Positions 7,826 through 16,330 of a DNA stretch of 43,688 nt are shown piece by piece. Made by a program: the position numbers and the translations under genes. The notes under the pieces are model-generated. The model worked only from the letters and a program-made list of their open reading frames with translations. It did no database searches and was not told where the DNA came from. Location: positions 1 to 43,688 of the forward strand of contig JASHPJ010000125.1 of the NCBI GenBank assembly GCA_030038195.1. The letters run 5' to 3'. This DNA comes from Acidobacteriaceae bacterium (GTDB lineage Bacteria > Acidobacteriota > Terriglobia > Terriglobales > Acidobacteriaceae). Position 1 is the stretch's first letter. Each line of letters starts with the position of its first letter.

Positions 7826-9081
7826 GACCGGCCCCGCGCTGCGGCGTTCTGCACCTGGACCTGCTGGCCGCCGGTCAATGAATCCGAGGGATTCTGGATC
7901 ACCGTGTCTTCCGGCGCAAGGCCCGAGGTGATCTGCACCGAGTTGCCGAAGTCCTGGCCGATGGTGACAGGCACAAGCTGGACGCGGCCACCGCGCACGA
8001 CGCCGACGCGCAGGCCTTCGGCGCGGAAGAGCAGCGTGTTCGACGGAATGGTGACCGTGTGCGTACCCGCAGGCAGATGGAAGTGAACGAAGACGTAGGC
8101 GCCGGGACGCAGAATGCCTTTCGCGTTGTCCACGTCGACTTCGACATTGAGCGTACGCGTGGCGTCGTTGATGGCGTCTGCGTTGCGGACGATGACGCCG
8201 GGAATCCTCACGCCGGGGTTGGCGTCCTGGGTGAGAGTGGCCTGGTCGCCGTTGCGGATGGCGTCGGAGTCAACCTCAGGCACGGACACGTAGACACGCA
8301 GCGTGCCGGTTGCGTCCAGGTGAAAGAGCTCGCGCGGATTGTTGGAGCCGGAGCCGGCGTCGATGAGGTCGCCGATGTCGGTGTTGCGCGCAGTGATGAT
8401 GCCGTCGAAGGGCGCGACGATGCGCTCATAGCTCTGCAACTGCTGGAGGCGGCGCACGTTGGCCTGGCTCGCATCCACGGCGGCCTGCGCGGCGATGAGA
8501 TTGCTGCGCGCCTGGTCGGCCTCCTGCTGCGAGACGGCGTGCTTGGCCAGCAGCGCCTGCCAGCGGTTGCTGGTGACTTCAGCAAGCTGTTCGTTGGCCT
8601 GCATGCGCTCCAACTCGGCGCGCGACTGCTCAAGCTGCTGGTCGATCTCCGGCGTTTCGATGACGGCGAGCAGATCGCCCTTGTGCACGTGCGCGCCAAT
8701 GTCGAAGTACCACTTCTCAAGGTAGCCGCTGGTGCGCGCGTAGATGGGCGTATCAGTGTAGGCCTGCACATTGCCGGGCAGCGCAAGATCGTCAGCCTGT
8801 GAGCCGAGTGCGGGATGCACGACCTCGACGGTGGGAATGGCAGCGGCGAGCGTGGCGCTTTCGAGAACTTTTTCTCCAGCGGCGCGCTCGTGGAGGCCGT
8901 AACCGATGGCGGCGAGCAAAGCAACGGCAAAGAGCGCCAGCACAATGCGGCCTCCGCCGGGCTTTTCAACCGTCGGCTGCTGATCGGCCATTCTCACGTT
9001 CTCCATGGCGGTTGCCATGGGCTGTTCCTCCTTTTTCGTCGCTTCGCTCATCGCGTCCTCCACTGCGCTGCCCGGGTTCAT
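7822..9081 (-). CDS. RND efflux periplasmic adaptor (membrane fusion protein)
   Basis: Periplasmic adaptor of 419 residues linking the RND permease to the outer-membrane duct. It has a cytoplasmic N-terminal tail of about 45 residues, one membrane segment (IVLALFAVALLAAIGYGL), a lipoyl/barrel-sandwich half motif (VHKGDLLAVIETPEIDQQL), a coiled-coil hairpin (residues about 140-220), then the second lipoyl half YERIVAPFDGIITARNTDIG and the beta-barrel region with GDQATLTQD. The start at 9081 overlaps the permease stop as ATGA and has GGAGGAG upstream inside the permease gene. The Met-rich N-terminus offers other starts, but the overlap supports this one. Confidence 0.94.
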   Translation of the reverse strand: MNPGSAVEDAMSEATKKEEQPMATAMENVRMADQQPTVEKPGGGRIVLALFAVALLAAIGYGLHERAAGEKVLESATLAAAIPTVEVVHPALGSQADDLALPGNVQAYTDTPIYARTSGYLEKWYFDIGAHVHKGDLLAVIETPEIDQQLEQSRAELERMQANEQLAEVTSNRWQALLAKHAVSQQEADQARSNLIAAQAAVDASQANVRRLQQLQSYERIVAPFDGIITARNTDIGDLIDAGSGSNNPRELFHLDATGTLRVYVSVPEVDSDAIRNGDQATLTQDANPGVRIPGVIVRNADAINDATRTLNVEVDVDNAKGILRPGAYVFVHFHLPAGTHTVTIPSNTLLFRAEGLRVGVVRGGRVQLVPVTIGQDFGNSVQITSGLAPEDTVIQNPSDSLTGGQQVQVQNAAARGRS

Positions 9082-12000
9082 GCGTACTCCTCCGCCATGC
9101 GTTTCTTTGCGCGCGCTCGCCGGCTGCGCTTTGAGCCGTGAATGAGTGCGAAGACGCAGGGCACAAAGACGAGCGTGGCCACGGTGGCGCAGAGCAGGCC
9201 GCCAATAACAGCGCGGCCCAGCGGCGCATTCTGCTCGCCGCCATCGCCCAGGCCAAGGGCCATGGGCACCATGCCGATAATCATGGCCAGCGCGGTCATG
9301 AGGACGGGACGAAAGCGCGTGGCGCCGGCTTCGATGGCGGCCTGCACGGCGTCGCCGTGATCTTCAAGCTGCGTCTTGGCGAACGAGACGACGAGAATGC
9401 TGTTGGCCGTGGCCACGCCCATGCACATGATGGCGCCCATGAGCGCGGGCACGCTGAGCGTGGTGCGCGTGAGGAAGAGAAAGAGCACGATGCCCGCAAG
9501 CGCAGCCGGCAGCGCGGTGATGATGATGAACGGATCGACCCAGCTCTGGAAGTTGACCACGATGAGCAGGTAAACAAGTACAATCGAAAAGATCAGGCCA
9601 CCCAGAAGCCCAAGATACGACGCACGCATGGTGTCTACCTGGCCCTTGAGCGTGATGAATGTGCCGCGCGGGAGCATTTTTCTATCGGCAGCGAGGATTT
9701 TTGAAATCTGCCGGCTCACGCTGCCCAGGTCGCGGCCCTGCGCGCTGGCGTAGACATCCACAACGCGGCGGATATTGTAGTGATTCACGACGGCCATCTC
9801 GTCGCCGCGCTGCACAGCGGCCAGATCGCCCAGAATCTCAGGATTGGCGGGGCCGGCCTGCGGCTCGGCTGCACTGGTGGCGCGGTTGATGGGAATATTC
9901 TCGAGGTCCTGCATCGAGTCCATCTTGTACTGCGGCGTCTGCGCAACGATGCTGTAGTTGACCCCGTTCCGCCAGTTGAGGAAGAACATGGGCGTGACCT
10001 GGAAGCTGCCGCTCAGCGAGTTGAGCACGCTGGTGGAAACGTCGCGCTCGGTGTAGCCGCCCTGCGCGGCCTTGGTGCGGTCCACGTTCACCTGCAGCGT
10101 GGGCAGGTTGAATGGCTGCTGGACGCGCAGATCGACCAGGCCCGGCACCTGGCGCAGTTGGGCAAGGATATTGTCGGCCTGGGCCTTGCTGGCGCCGGCG
10201 TCGTTGCCCTCAATCTGCACATCCATGGGCGCGGGCAGGCCGAAGTTGAGAATCTGCGTGGTGATGTCGGCCGGCAGCATGTAAAACGTGTCGCCGGGGA
10301 ACAGGCGCGGCAGATTGGCGCGCAGCGCGCGCACGTAGCGCGCGGTGGGGCCGTGATCGGGCTTGAGCGTGACAAGAATGTCGCCGTCGCTCACGCCGAG
10401 CGTGCCATCGGTCAGGTGCTGCGTGTTCATCGGGCTGTTGGGCAGGCCGATGTTGTCGAGGATGTTGTCGATCTGCGCAGGCGGAATCTCGCGGCGAATC
10501 TCGTCTTCCACAAGGTCGAACAGGCGCGCCGTCTCTTCGATGCGCGTCCCTGTCGGGGCGCGTACGTGGAGGATGAACTGGCCGCTGTCCGTGTCTGGAA
10601 AGAAGTCTTCGCCGAGAAACGGCAGAAGCGCGAAGACGACGAGGCAGGCAGCCAGGAATGACGGGATGAAGACCTTGCGATGGAGCACGAGGCTCCCGAG
10701 CAGCGCGTGATAGCGGCGGCGGACGCGCCCAAAGCCGCGCTCGAAGCCCTGCTGCACGCGCGCAAAGATGCTTTTCCCTGCCCTGTGCCCGCCCTCGCGC
10801 AACAGATACATGGCCAGCGTGGGCACCAGCGTGCGGCTGAGAATGTAGCTGGCAAGCATAGCGAAGACCACGGCCTCAGCAAGCGGCACGAAGAGGTAGC
10901 GCGCAACGCCACCCAGAAAGAACATGGGCAGAAAGACGATGCAGATGCACAGCGTGGAGACGAGCGCGGGAACGGAGATCTGCGCAGCGCCTTCAAAGAT
11001 GGCTTCGCGCAATTGATAGCCCTGCTCGATGAAGCGCTCGATGTTCTCGATGGTGACGGTGGCGTCGTCCACGAGGATGCCCACGGCGAGCGCGAGGCCG
11101 CCGAGGGTCATGGTGTTGATGGTCTGCCCGATGAGGCCGAGAACGATGAGCGAAGCGAGAATCGAAAGCGGAATGGAAACCGCGATGATCAGCGTGGAGC
11201 GCCAACTGCCGAGAAAGATGAGGATCATGGCCGCAGTAAGCGCTGCGGCGATGACGGCTTCGCGTACGACGCCGGCGATGGCGCCGCGGACAAAGAAGCT
11301 CTGGTCAGAGAGCGGCGTGATCTTGAGCGCGGGCGGCAGCGTACTTTCGACGCGCGGCAGAAGGGCGCGAATGCCCCTGACGACGCTCAGCGTAGAGGCG
11401 TTGCCGTTTTTGAGCACGGTAATGAGCACGCCGCGGCGGCCATCCTGGCGGACGACGTTGGTCTGCACGGCGAATCCATCGTTGACGCTGGCCACGTCGC
11501 GCAGGTAGATGGTGGTGCCGTTCACCTGGCGGACGGGAATGCTGGCGAGGTCCTCGACGGTGCGCGGCGAGCCGTTGGTGCGCACGTCGTATTCATCCTG
11601 GCCGATCTTGATGGTGCCCGAGGGCAGAACGACGCTCTCCTGCGCGAGCGCGTTGAGGACGTCTCCGGGCGCGATGCCCTTGGACTCCATCGCGGCCTGG
11701 TTCATGTTGACCGTGATCTGGCGAACCTTGCCGCCGTAGGGGAACGGCACAACCGCGCCGGGCATGGTGATGAGCTGAGGACGGATGAAGTTGAGCGCGT
11801 AGTCGTTCAACTGCGCTTCCGACAGGCCCTCACCGGAGACGCCGAGCTGCAGGATCGGCACGCTGGACGCGGAGAAGTTGATGATCTCCGGCGGCAGGGT
11901 TCCGGGAGGAAGCTGGCGCAGCATGTATTGCGAAGCGGCCGTCACCTGCGCGTTGGCGGTGTCAAGCGATGCGCCGGGCTGGAGGAAGATTTTGACGACG

Positions 12001-12269
12001 GCCACGCCGTTGTAGGTGGTGGACTCGATGTGCTGGATGTTATCGACCAGCGTGGTGAGGGCTTTTTCGTAAGGCGAGGTGAGGCGGCCTTCGAGCTCTT
12101 CCGGGTTGAGGCCCGTGTATTGCCAGCCGACGGAGACTACAGGGATGTTGATGTTGGGGAAGATGTCGGTGGGCGTGCGGGCAATCTCAACCGGCGCAAT
12201 GATGAGGATGAGCAGGGCAAGAACGATGAAGGTGTAAGGCCGGTTGAGGGCGACCCTGACGATCCACAT
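9078..12269 (-). CDS. RND efflux permease, HAE1/AcrB family
   Basis: Proton-driven inner-membrane drug exporter of 1063 residues, full length. It begins MWIVRVALNRPYTFIV, with helix 1 at about 10-30 and DIFPNINIPVV following. The proton-relay aspartates D401-D402 are in helix 4 (AVGILVDDATVTIENI). The FLGGVARYLF region, the large second periplasmic loop and the helix 7-12 block ending FVPCVFALIHG are all present. I chose ATG 12269 rather than an upstream GTG at 12293 because GGAGAGGAGG sits 8 bases before it. It is the first gene of the three-gene pump operon and diverges from the LysR gene, its likely regulator. The substrate is unknown. Confidence 0.95.
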   Translation of the reverse strand: MWIVRVALNRPYTFIVLALLILIIAPVEIARTPTDIFPNINIPVVSVGWQYTGLNPEELEGRLTSPYEKALTTLVDNIQHIESTTYNGVAVVKIFLQPGASLDTANAQVTAASQYMLRQLPPGTLPPEIINFSASSVPILQLGVSGEGLSEAQLNDYALNFIRPQLITMPGAVVPFPYGGKVRQITVNMNQAAMESKGIAPGDVLNALAQESVVLPSGTIKIGQDEYDVRTNGSPRTVEDLASIPVRQVNGTTIYLRDVASVNDGFAVQTNVVRQDGRRGVLITVLKNGNASTLSVVRGIRALLPRVESTLPPALKITPLSDQSFFVRGAIAGVVREAVIAAALTAAMILIFLGSWRSTLIIAVSIPLSILASLIVLGLIGQTINTMTLGGLALAVGILVDDATVTIENIERFIEQGYQLREAIFEGAAQISVPALVSTLCICIVFLPMFFLGGVARYLFVPLAEAVVFAMLASYILSRTLVPTLAMYLLREGGHRAGKSIFARVQQGFERGFGRVRRRYHALLGSLVLHRKVFIPSFLAACLVVFALLPFLGEDFFPDTDSGQFILHVRAPTGTRIEETARLFDLVEDEIRREIPPAQIDNILDNIGLPNSPMNTQHLTDGTLGVSDGDILVTLKPDHGPTARYVRALRANLPRLFPGDTFYMLPADITTQILNFGLPAPMDVQIEGNDAGASKAQADNILAQLRQVPGLVDLRVQQPFNLPTLQVNVDRTKAAQGGYTERDVSTSVLNSLSGSFQVTPMFFLNWRNGVNYSIVAQTPQYKMDSMQDLENIPINRATSAAEPQAGPANPEILGDLAAVQRGDEMAVVNHYNIRRVVDVYASAQGRDLGSVSRQISKILAADRKMLPRGTFITLKGQVDTMRASYLGLLGGLIFSIVLVYLLIVVNFQSWVDPFIIITALPAALAGIVLFLFLTRTTLSVPALMGAIMCMGVATANSILVVSFAKTQLEDHGDAVQAAIEAGATRFRPVLMTALAMIIGMVPMALGLGDGGEQNAPLGRAVIGGLLCATVATLVFVPCVFALIHGSKRSRRARAKKRMAEEYA

Positions 12270-12384
12270 GTCCGCGACCTCCTCTCCACCCACGGCGGGA
12301 GACGAGCGGGGCCCGCGAACAGGGCGTGCTCTTTACAAGATTCACCAGGGCGAGTTTGTGTTGCGCAGTTCCTTCCGTTGCTTT

Positions 12385-12403
12385 CTATCGGAAAAACCGA
12401 TAG
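12385..12403. promoter_or_regulatory. Probable LysR-type operator (T-N11-A palindrome)
   Basis: A perfect inverted repeat CTATCGG-AAAAA-CCGATAG contains the LysR consensus T-N11-A (T at 12388, A at 12400). It lies 9 bases before the lysR start and upstream of the divergent RND operon, the usual arrangement for a regulator that represses itself and controls its neighbour. A second palindrome TAGGCT-A-AGCCTA (12401-12413) overlaps it and runs into the ATG. No good ribosome binding site precedes the lysR gene, so bound protein would cover the translation start region. Confidence 0.7.
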
Positions 12404-12412
12404 GCTAAGCCT

Positions 12413-13315
12413 ATGGAATTAAGGCATCTACGCTATTTCACCGCAGTGGCCGATCAGGGCAGCTTCAGCGGTGCGGCGCGCCGGCTGCATGTGGCGCAGT
12501 CGGCCATCAGCGAGCAGCTTGCCAATCTCGAGCACGAAATTGGCGCGGCCCTGTTTGAGCGCTCGGCGCGCAAAACAGGGCTGACGCCGGCAGGCAGAGC
12601 GTTTCTCGAAGAAGCGCGGCGGATTCTGGCCAGCGCCGATCATGCAATTGACGTGGCGCAGCGCGTGCATCGCGGCGAAGCGGGGACCATCCGCATCGGC
12701 TTTTTTACCGGCAGCATGGGCATGGATCTTCCGCGGCTGATCCGAACCTTTCGCCGCCAGTACGCGCGGGTGCGGCTCTCGCTGGTGGAGATGACACCCA
12801 AGCAGCAGTGGACGGCGCTGCTGGAAGGCAAGATCGATGTGGGATTCACGCGGCGGCTGGAGCCGGAGTTCCGCTCAGAGCTGCGTGCGATTACGCTGCA
12901 CCAGGACCCGATTGTGGCGATTCTGCCCAAGAATCACCCGGCGGCGCCGGGGCCGGTGGACCTGCGCGACCTGGCGGACGAAAACTTTGTGCTTTCGTCG
13001 CGCGACGTGTCGCCGGCGGTCTTTGACAAGGTGATCGAGCTGTGTTCAGAAGCGGGATTTTCGCCGCGCATTGCGAGCATCTCGTCAGTGTGGTCGAGCG
13101 TGGCGCTGATGGTGCAGGCGGGCGAGGGCATCTCGCTGCTGCCGCTCAACGAGCAGCAGTTTCGCACACGCGATCTGGCGTTTTGCCCGCTGAAGGCGAA
13201 GAACGCATTCGTGGAGTTTGTGATGGCGTGGTCGCCGCGCAGAGACAACCCGCTGACGCGCAGCTTCCGGCAACTGGCGCTGGCCCATCATCGGGACGTG
13301 GCGGTGCGGGGTTAG
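12413..13315 (+). CDS. LysR-family transcriptional regulator
   Basis: DNA-binding regulator of 300 residues, the normal length. The N-terminal winged helix-turn-helix is clear (MELRHLRYFTAVADQGSFSG, then AARRLHVAQSAISEQLANLE, residues about 1-60), followed by the periplasmic-binding-like effector domain (IRIGFFTGS near 88). It probably senses a small aromatic or xenobiotic ligand and controls the divergent RND pump; that is inference from layout and from the palindrome in the shared intergenic region. Its closest general resemblance is to CbnR/BenM-type LysR proteins. Confidence 0.93.
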   Translation: MELRHLRYFTAVADQGSFSGAARRLHVAQSAISEQLANLEHEIGAALFERSARKTGLTPAGRAFLEEARRILASADHAIDVAQRVHRGEAGTIRIGFFTGSMGMDLPRLIRTFRRQYARVRLSLVEMTPKQQWTALLEGKIDVGFTRRLEPEFRSELRAITLHQDPIVAILPKNHPAAPGPVDLRDLADENFVLSSRDVSPAVFDKVIELCSEAGFSPRIASISSVWSSVALMVQAGEGISLLPLNEQQFRTRDLAFCPLKAKNAFVEFVMAWSPRRDNPLTRSFRQLALAHHRDVAVRG

Positions 13316-13368
13316 GCGGCGTATCGATTGCAGCAACCAGCGGCATTCGCAATGCGTTTGCAACGTAG

Positions 13369-13386
13369 GCCGATCTCCAGACCGGC
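13369..13386. repeat. GCCGGTC-type hairpin repeat between lysR and ssb
   Basis: GCCGATCT-CC-AGACCGGC pairs over 8 bp with one G-T/A-C irregularity and is followed by GCTAC. It lies between the convergent ends of the lysR and ssb genes. It is a member of a hairpin family seen again at 13978-14058 and 17959-18083 with different arm bases. Confidence 0.55.
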
Positions 13387-13400
13387 GCTACTCGAAGACC

Positions 13401-13868
13401 TCAAAAAGGTATGTCGTCGTCGGAGATTTCGGTGGATTGGGCGTAGTCGTCGTGGCTGGCGGCGGGACGCTGGTCGTAACTGGATGATGGGCTGGACGGT
13501 GAGCCGGACGAGGAGCTGGAGCTGCCCTCGTCGCGGCTGGAAAGCAGCGAAATGTCGTTGACGATAATCTCGGTGCGGTAGCGTTTCTGGCCGGACTCCT
13601 TGTCGTCCCAGCTCCGGGTCTGGATCTTGCCTTCGATGTAGAGCTTGGAACCTTTCTTCACGTAGTCGCGGATGATCTCGGCAGTGCGGCTGAAGGCGAC
13701 CAGATTGTGCCACTCGGTCTTATCCTGCCAGTTGCCCTGCGCGTCTTTCTGGCGATCGGTGGTGGCAAGGGTGAAGTTGGCCACCATGGTGCCGCCAGGG
13801 GTGGAGCGAATCTCGGGGTCCTTGCCTACGTTGCCTAAAAGAATGACTTTGTTGACGCTCTTGGCCAT
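13401..13868 (-). CDS. ssb: Single-stranded DNA-binding protein
   Basis: Replication and repair protein that coats single-stranded DNA as a tetramer. It is 155 residues: an OB fold at about 1-110 (MAKSVNKVILLGNVGKDPEI, then WHNLVAFSRTAEI and YIEGKIQTRSW), a flexible Ser/Pro-rich linker at about 115-140, and the canonical acidic tip DDDIPF that recruits partner proteins. The start at 13868 has GGGAGG 8 bases upstream. The frame is open further upstream to 14009, but that extension is not SSB-like. It is a single-gene unit. Confidence 0.96.
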   Translation of the reverse strand: MAKSVNKVILLGNVGKDPEIRSTPGGTMVANFTLATTDRQKDAQGNWQDKTEWHNLVAFSRTAEIIRDYVKKGSKLYIEGKIQTRSWDDKESGQKRYRTEIIVNDISLLSSRDEGSSSSSSGSPSSPSSSYDQRPAASHDDYAQSTEISDDDIPF

Positions 13869-13977
13869 CGCCGTGCCTCCCGCAGTAAGGAGAAAGAATA
13901 GCAGAATAGCGCGACACTGCTTGCGCAGAACGGCGGAAAACCGGGGCGGAATTAAGCGGGTAAGTGTTCTGTGCAGC

Positions 13978-14058
13978 GCCGGTTTCCCGGCCGGCTGTCC
14001 TGGCGGCATTCTCGCATTCTCGCCGCCAGTCTGTGCTCCAGCCGGTCTGGAGACCGGC
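13978..14058. repeat. Cluster of three hairpin repeats upstream of ssb / blaI
   Basis: Three palindromes lie in tandem: GCCGG-N8-CCGGC at 13978-13995, TGGCGG...CCGCCA at about 14000-14029 around a doubled CATTCTCG, and the perfect GCCGGTCT-GG-AGACCGGC at 14041-14058. The first and third are members of the GCCGGTC family. The gene-free stretch 13869-14176 consists of these repeats, an A/T-rich segment (TTTTAAAAAATT) and the blaI promoter region. Confidence 0.6.
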
Positions 14059-14099
14059 GCTGCCTCTTTGGGTTTTAAAAAATTGGGGGAGGCTGTGCT

Positions 14100-14115
14100 A
14101 ACTAATTCCTTAGTT
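14100..14115. promoter_or_regulatory. Putative BlaI-type operator
   Basis: AACTAA-TTCC-TTAGTT is a perfect 6-bp inverted repeat (extended by GC outside) located 61 bases before the blaI start. BlaI/MecI proteins bind A/T-rich dyads in their own promoter, so this is the likeliest operator for the blaI-M56-htrA operon. A weaker dyad GAGTGT...ACACTC (about 14129-14156) lies between it and the gene. Confidence 0.5.
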
Positions 14116-14176
14116 GCTGCGTCTATGAGAGTGTAGGAACGAGGGCTCTCACACTCACTCCTTTTGAATCAAGAAG

Positions 14177-14611
14177 ATGCCACCGAAGAAGTCCAATACG
14201 CTGACCGAAGCCGAGCTCAGGCTGATGAAGATCCTGTGGCGGCGCGGGGAATCGGCGGTCACCGACCTGGTGGCTGAACTGCCCGAAGGCGAGGCGCTGG
14301 CTTACAACTCGGTGCTCACGACGATCCGCATCCTGGAGCAGAAGGGTTACGTGCAGCACCGGCAGGAGGGCCGCGCATTTGTGTATCAGCCGTGTGTGGC
14401 CGAGCACGAGGCCAGCCGGTCAGAGGTACGGCACGTACTGAGCCGGTTTTTCGGCAACTCGCGGGAGCGGCTGCTGCTCTCCCTGCTGGGCGACGAGGGG
14501 ATTTCCGCCGAAGAGCTGGAGCGGCTGAAAGAAGCGATCCGCAATGCCGCTCCAGATGCGAAGGAGCACGCAGCGCGGGTAGGCGATGTGCTGCCGGAGG
14601 AGGGTGCATAA
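14177..14611 (+). CDS. BlaI/MecI/CopY-family transcriptional repressor
   Basis: Winged-helix repressor of 144 residues. The family pattern is clear: LTEAELRLMKILWRRGESAV at about 8-28, LAYNSVLTTIRILEQKGYV at about 42-60, VYQPCVAEHEASR, then the dimerisation helices with SRFFGNSRERLLLSLL. BlaI proteins hold their operon off until they are cleaved by the partner M56 membrane peptidase. Here that partner gene starts 3 bases after the stop, so the pair is one unit. Confidence 0.93.
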   Translation: MPPKKSNTLTEAELRLMKILWRRGESAVTDLVAELPEGEALAYNSVLTTIRILEQKGYVQHRQEGRAFVYQPCVAEHEASRSEVRHVLSRFFGNSRERLLLSLLGDEGISAEELERLKEAIRNAAPDAKEHAARVGDVLPEEGA

Positions 14612-14614
14612 CGC

Positions 14615-16297
14615 ATGGACCTTGCACTGATTGTCTCCGCTTCTTCCTCATTTCTGAATGGATTTGACGGCTTTGCGCGCTGGGCTGCGCCGGCGGCGGT
14701 GGATGGGCTGTGGCAGGGTACGGCGGTCGCGGCCGGACTGGCGGTTTGCCTGCGGCTGGCGCCGCGGGTTTCAGCAACGCACCGGTTTGCGGCGTGGGCG
14801 GCGGGATTTGGCGTGGCGATGGGCCTGCCGGTGCTGCCGTTACTGGCAGGATTGGGCAGCGCAGCGACGCGTAGTGAAGCTCCGCTGGCAACCGGCGCAG
14901 CCCATGCGTGGCTGGAGTTTGACGCGCGCTGGAGCCTGGTGATTGCCGGGCTGTGGCTGGCGCTTTCGGCGTATCGCGCAGCGGACCTGGCGGTTCACAC
15001 GGCGCGGCTGCGCAGGCTGTGGAAGTCGGCGAGACCGATGGAGGATTGGCTTGGCTCGCGGGCCGCGCAGACGCTCAAGGACGTGCGCGGAGTAGAGATT
15101 TGCATCACGAGCGAGCTTGACCGGCCCAGCGTGATCGGCTTTTTTGCGCCGCGGATTCTGATTCCCGAATGGCTGCTGAAGCGGCTGACGCGCGACGAGC
15201 TGGTGCAGGTGATCCTGCACGAGGCTGAGCACCTGCGCCGGCGCGACGACTGGACCAACCTGGTGCAGAAGCTCGGCCTGGTTGTGTTTCCGCTGAACCC
15301 GGCGCTTCTATGGATGGACCGGCGACTGGCGAAAGAGCGGGAGATGGCCTGCGACGAGGGCGTGGTGCGGGTGACCGGCGCGCCGCGCGCGTATGCGGCC
15401 TGCCTGGCGAACCTGGCCGAGCGCGGACTGGAGAACAGCCTGGCGCGGGATTTTGCGCGACGAGCGGAAGCGCTCTCACTGGGCGCTTTTGAGCGGCGCC
15501 CGGAGCTGGTTCACCGTGTACACAGCATCCTGTTTGGGGGCAAGATGCTGAGTCCGGTGGCTGGCCGGGCGCTGCTAGGCGCGTTGGGTTGCGGCTTGCT
15601 GCTTGGATCAGTCGAGCTGGCGCAGTGTCCGCAGATCGTAGCGTTTGTGCCGGAACGCAGCGTGGCTCCGGCGCAGGTTATTGTGGCGCAGACCGAGGCT
15701 TCGCACGCGGTTCGCGCCGAATATGCAATGGCGCGGGAGGATGAAGGCTTTCGCGCGATCACTGCGATGGCGATGGCACCGCCGTGCGCGAGCCGGGCGG
15801 CGATGGACCGTGCGATGCCGCATGCGGCTGGCGCGCTGGAAGCAGTGAGCACGAAGACGGCTCGCAGCGAGGAAACAGACGCAGGAAAAGTGCGGGCGGG
15901 CGATCTGGCCAGGACTGCGCCGCGCGAGGAACTGCTGAAGGCCACGGTTCCGGCATCCTATGCGGCTCAAGCCGCACAGCCTCAGGAGTGGCTGGTGGTG
16001 ACCGCGTGGCAGATACAGACGACATTCAGGGCGCAGAACGTGGCGGATTACGACACGGATACGCCTGAGAGCCGGGATGCGAAGAACAGGCCTGCGCATG
16101 AAATCGCCGTCACGCGGATGTTTCTGGGTGTTTATGGCGCCAGTCAGACCGCGCAGGCGGCCGGCCAGGCTGCGGGCAAGCCGGCGCAGCGGCCCATGGC
16201 TACCAACACCGATTTGAAAACAGTCCCGAACCAGCCGGCTGCGTATCCTTTCGGCGCAGTGCCCTTTGGCGACGGCTGGCTGGTCATCCAACTTTAA
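14615..16297 (+). CDS. BlaR1/MecR1-type M56 membrane metallopeptidase without a penicillin-binding sensor
   Basis: Zinc metallopeptidase of 560 residues embedded in the inner membrane; its family cleaves or inactivates the BlaI repressor after an external signal. The zinc site is HEAEH (H202, H206), with the second motif EREMACDEGVV near 240. Membrane segments occur near residues 65-90, 108-125 and 310-335. The C-terminal 220 residues after the last segment are Ala-rich and show no SxxK penicillin-binding domain, so the stimulus is unlikely to be a beta-lactam sensed by that domain. It follows blaI by 3 bases and is 33 bases before htrA. Confidence 0.88.
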   Translation: MDLALIVSASSSFLNGFDGFARWAAPAAVDGLWQGTAVAAGLAVCLRLAPRVSATHRFAAWAAGFGVAMGLPVLPLLAGLGSAATRSEAPLATGAAHAWLEFDARWSLVIAGLWLALSAYRAADLAVHTARLRRLWKSARPMEDWLGSRAAQTLKDVRGVEICITSELDRPSVIGFFAPRILIPEWLLKRLTRDELVQVILHEAEHLRRRDDWTNLVQKLGLVVFPLNPALLWMDRRLAKEREMACDEGVVRVTGAPRAYAACLANLAERGLENSLARDFARRAEALSLGAFERRPELVHRVHSILFGGKMLSPVAGRALLGALGCGLLLGSVELAQCPQIVAFVPERSVAPAQVIVAQTEASHAVRAEYAMAREDEGFRAITAMAMAPPCASRAAMDRAMPHAAGALEAVSTKTARSEETDAGKVRAGDLARTAPREELLKATVPASYAAQAAQPQEWLVVTAWQIQTTFRAQNVADYDTDTPESRDAKNRPAHEIAVTRMFLGVYGASQTAQAAGQAAGKPAQRPMATNTDLKTVPNQPAAYPFGAVPFGDGWLVIQL

Positions 16298-16330
16298 CCC
16301 TCAGCTTTCAACCCCAATGGAGAGATGCTC

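Noticed and set aside
10680..12422. 580-codon open frame opposite the RND permease gene
   Set aside because: The composition is charged and repetitive without domain signs; the minus strand encodes an unmistakable AcrB-type protein.
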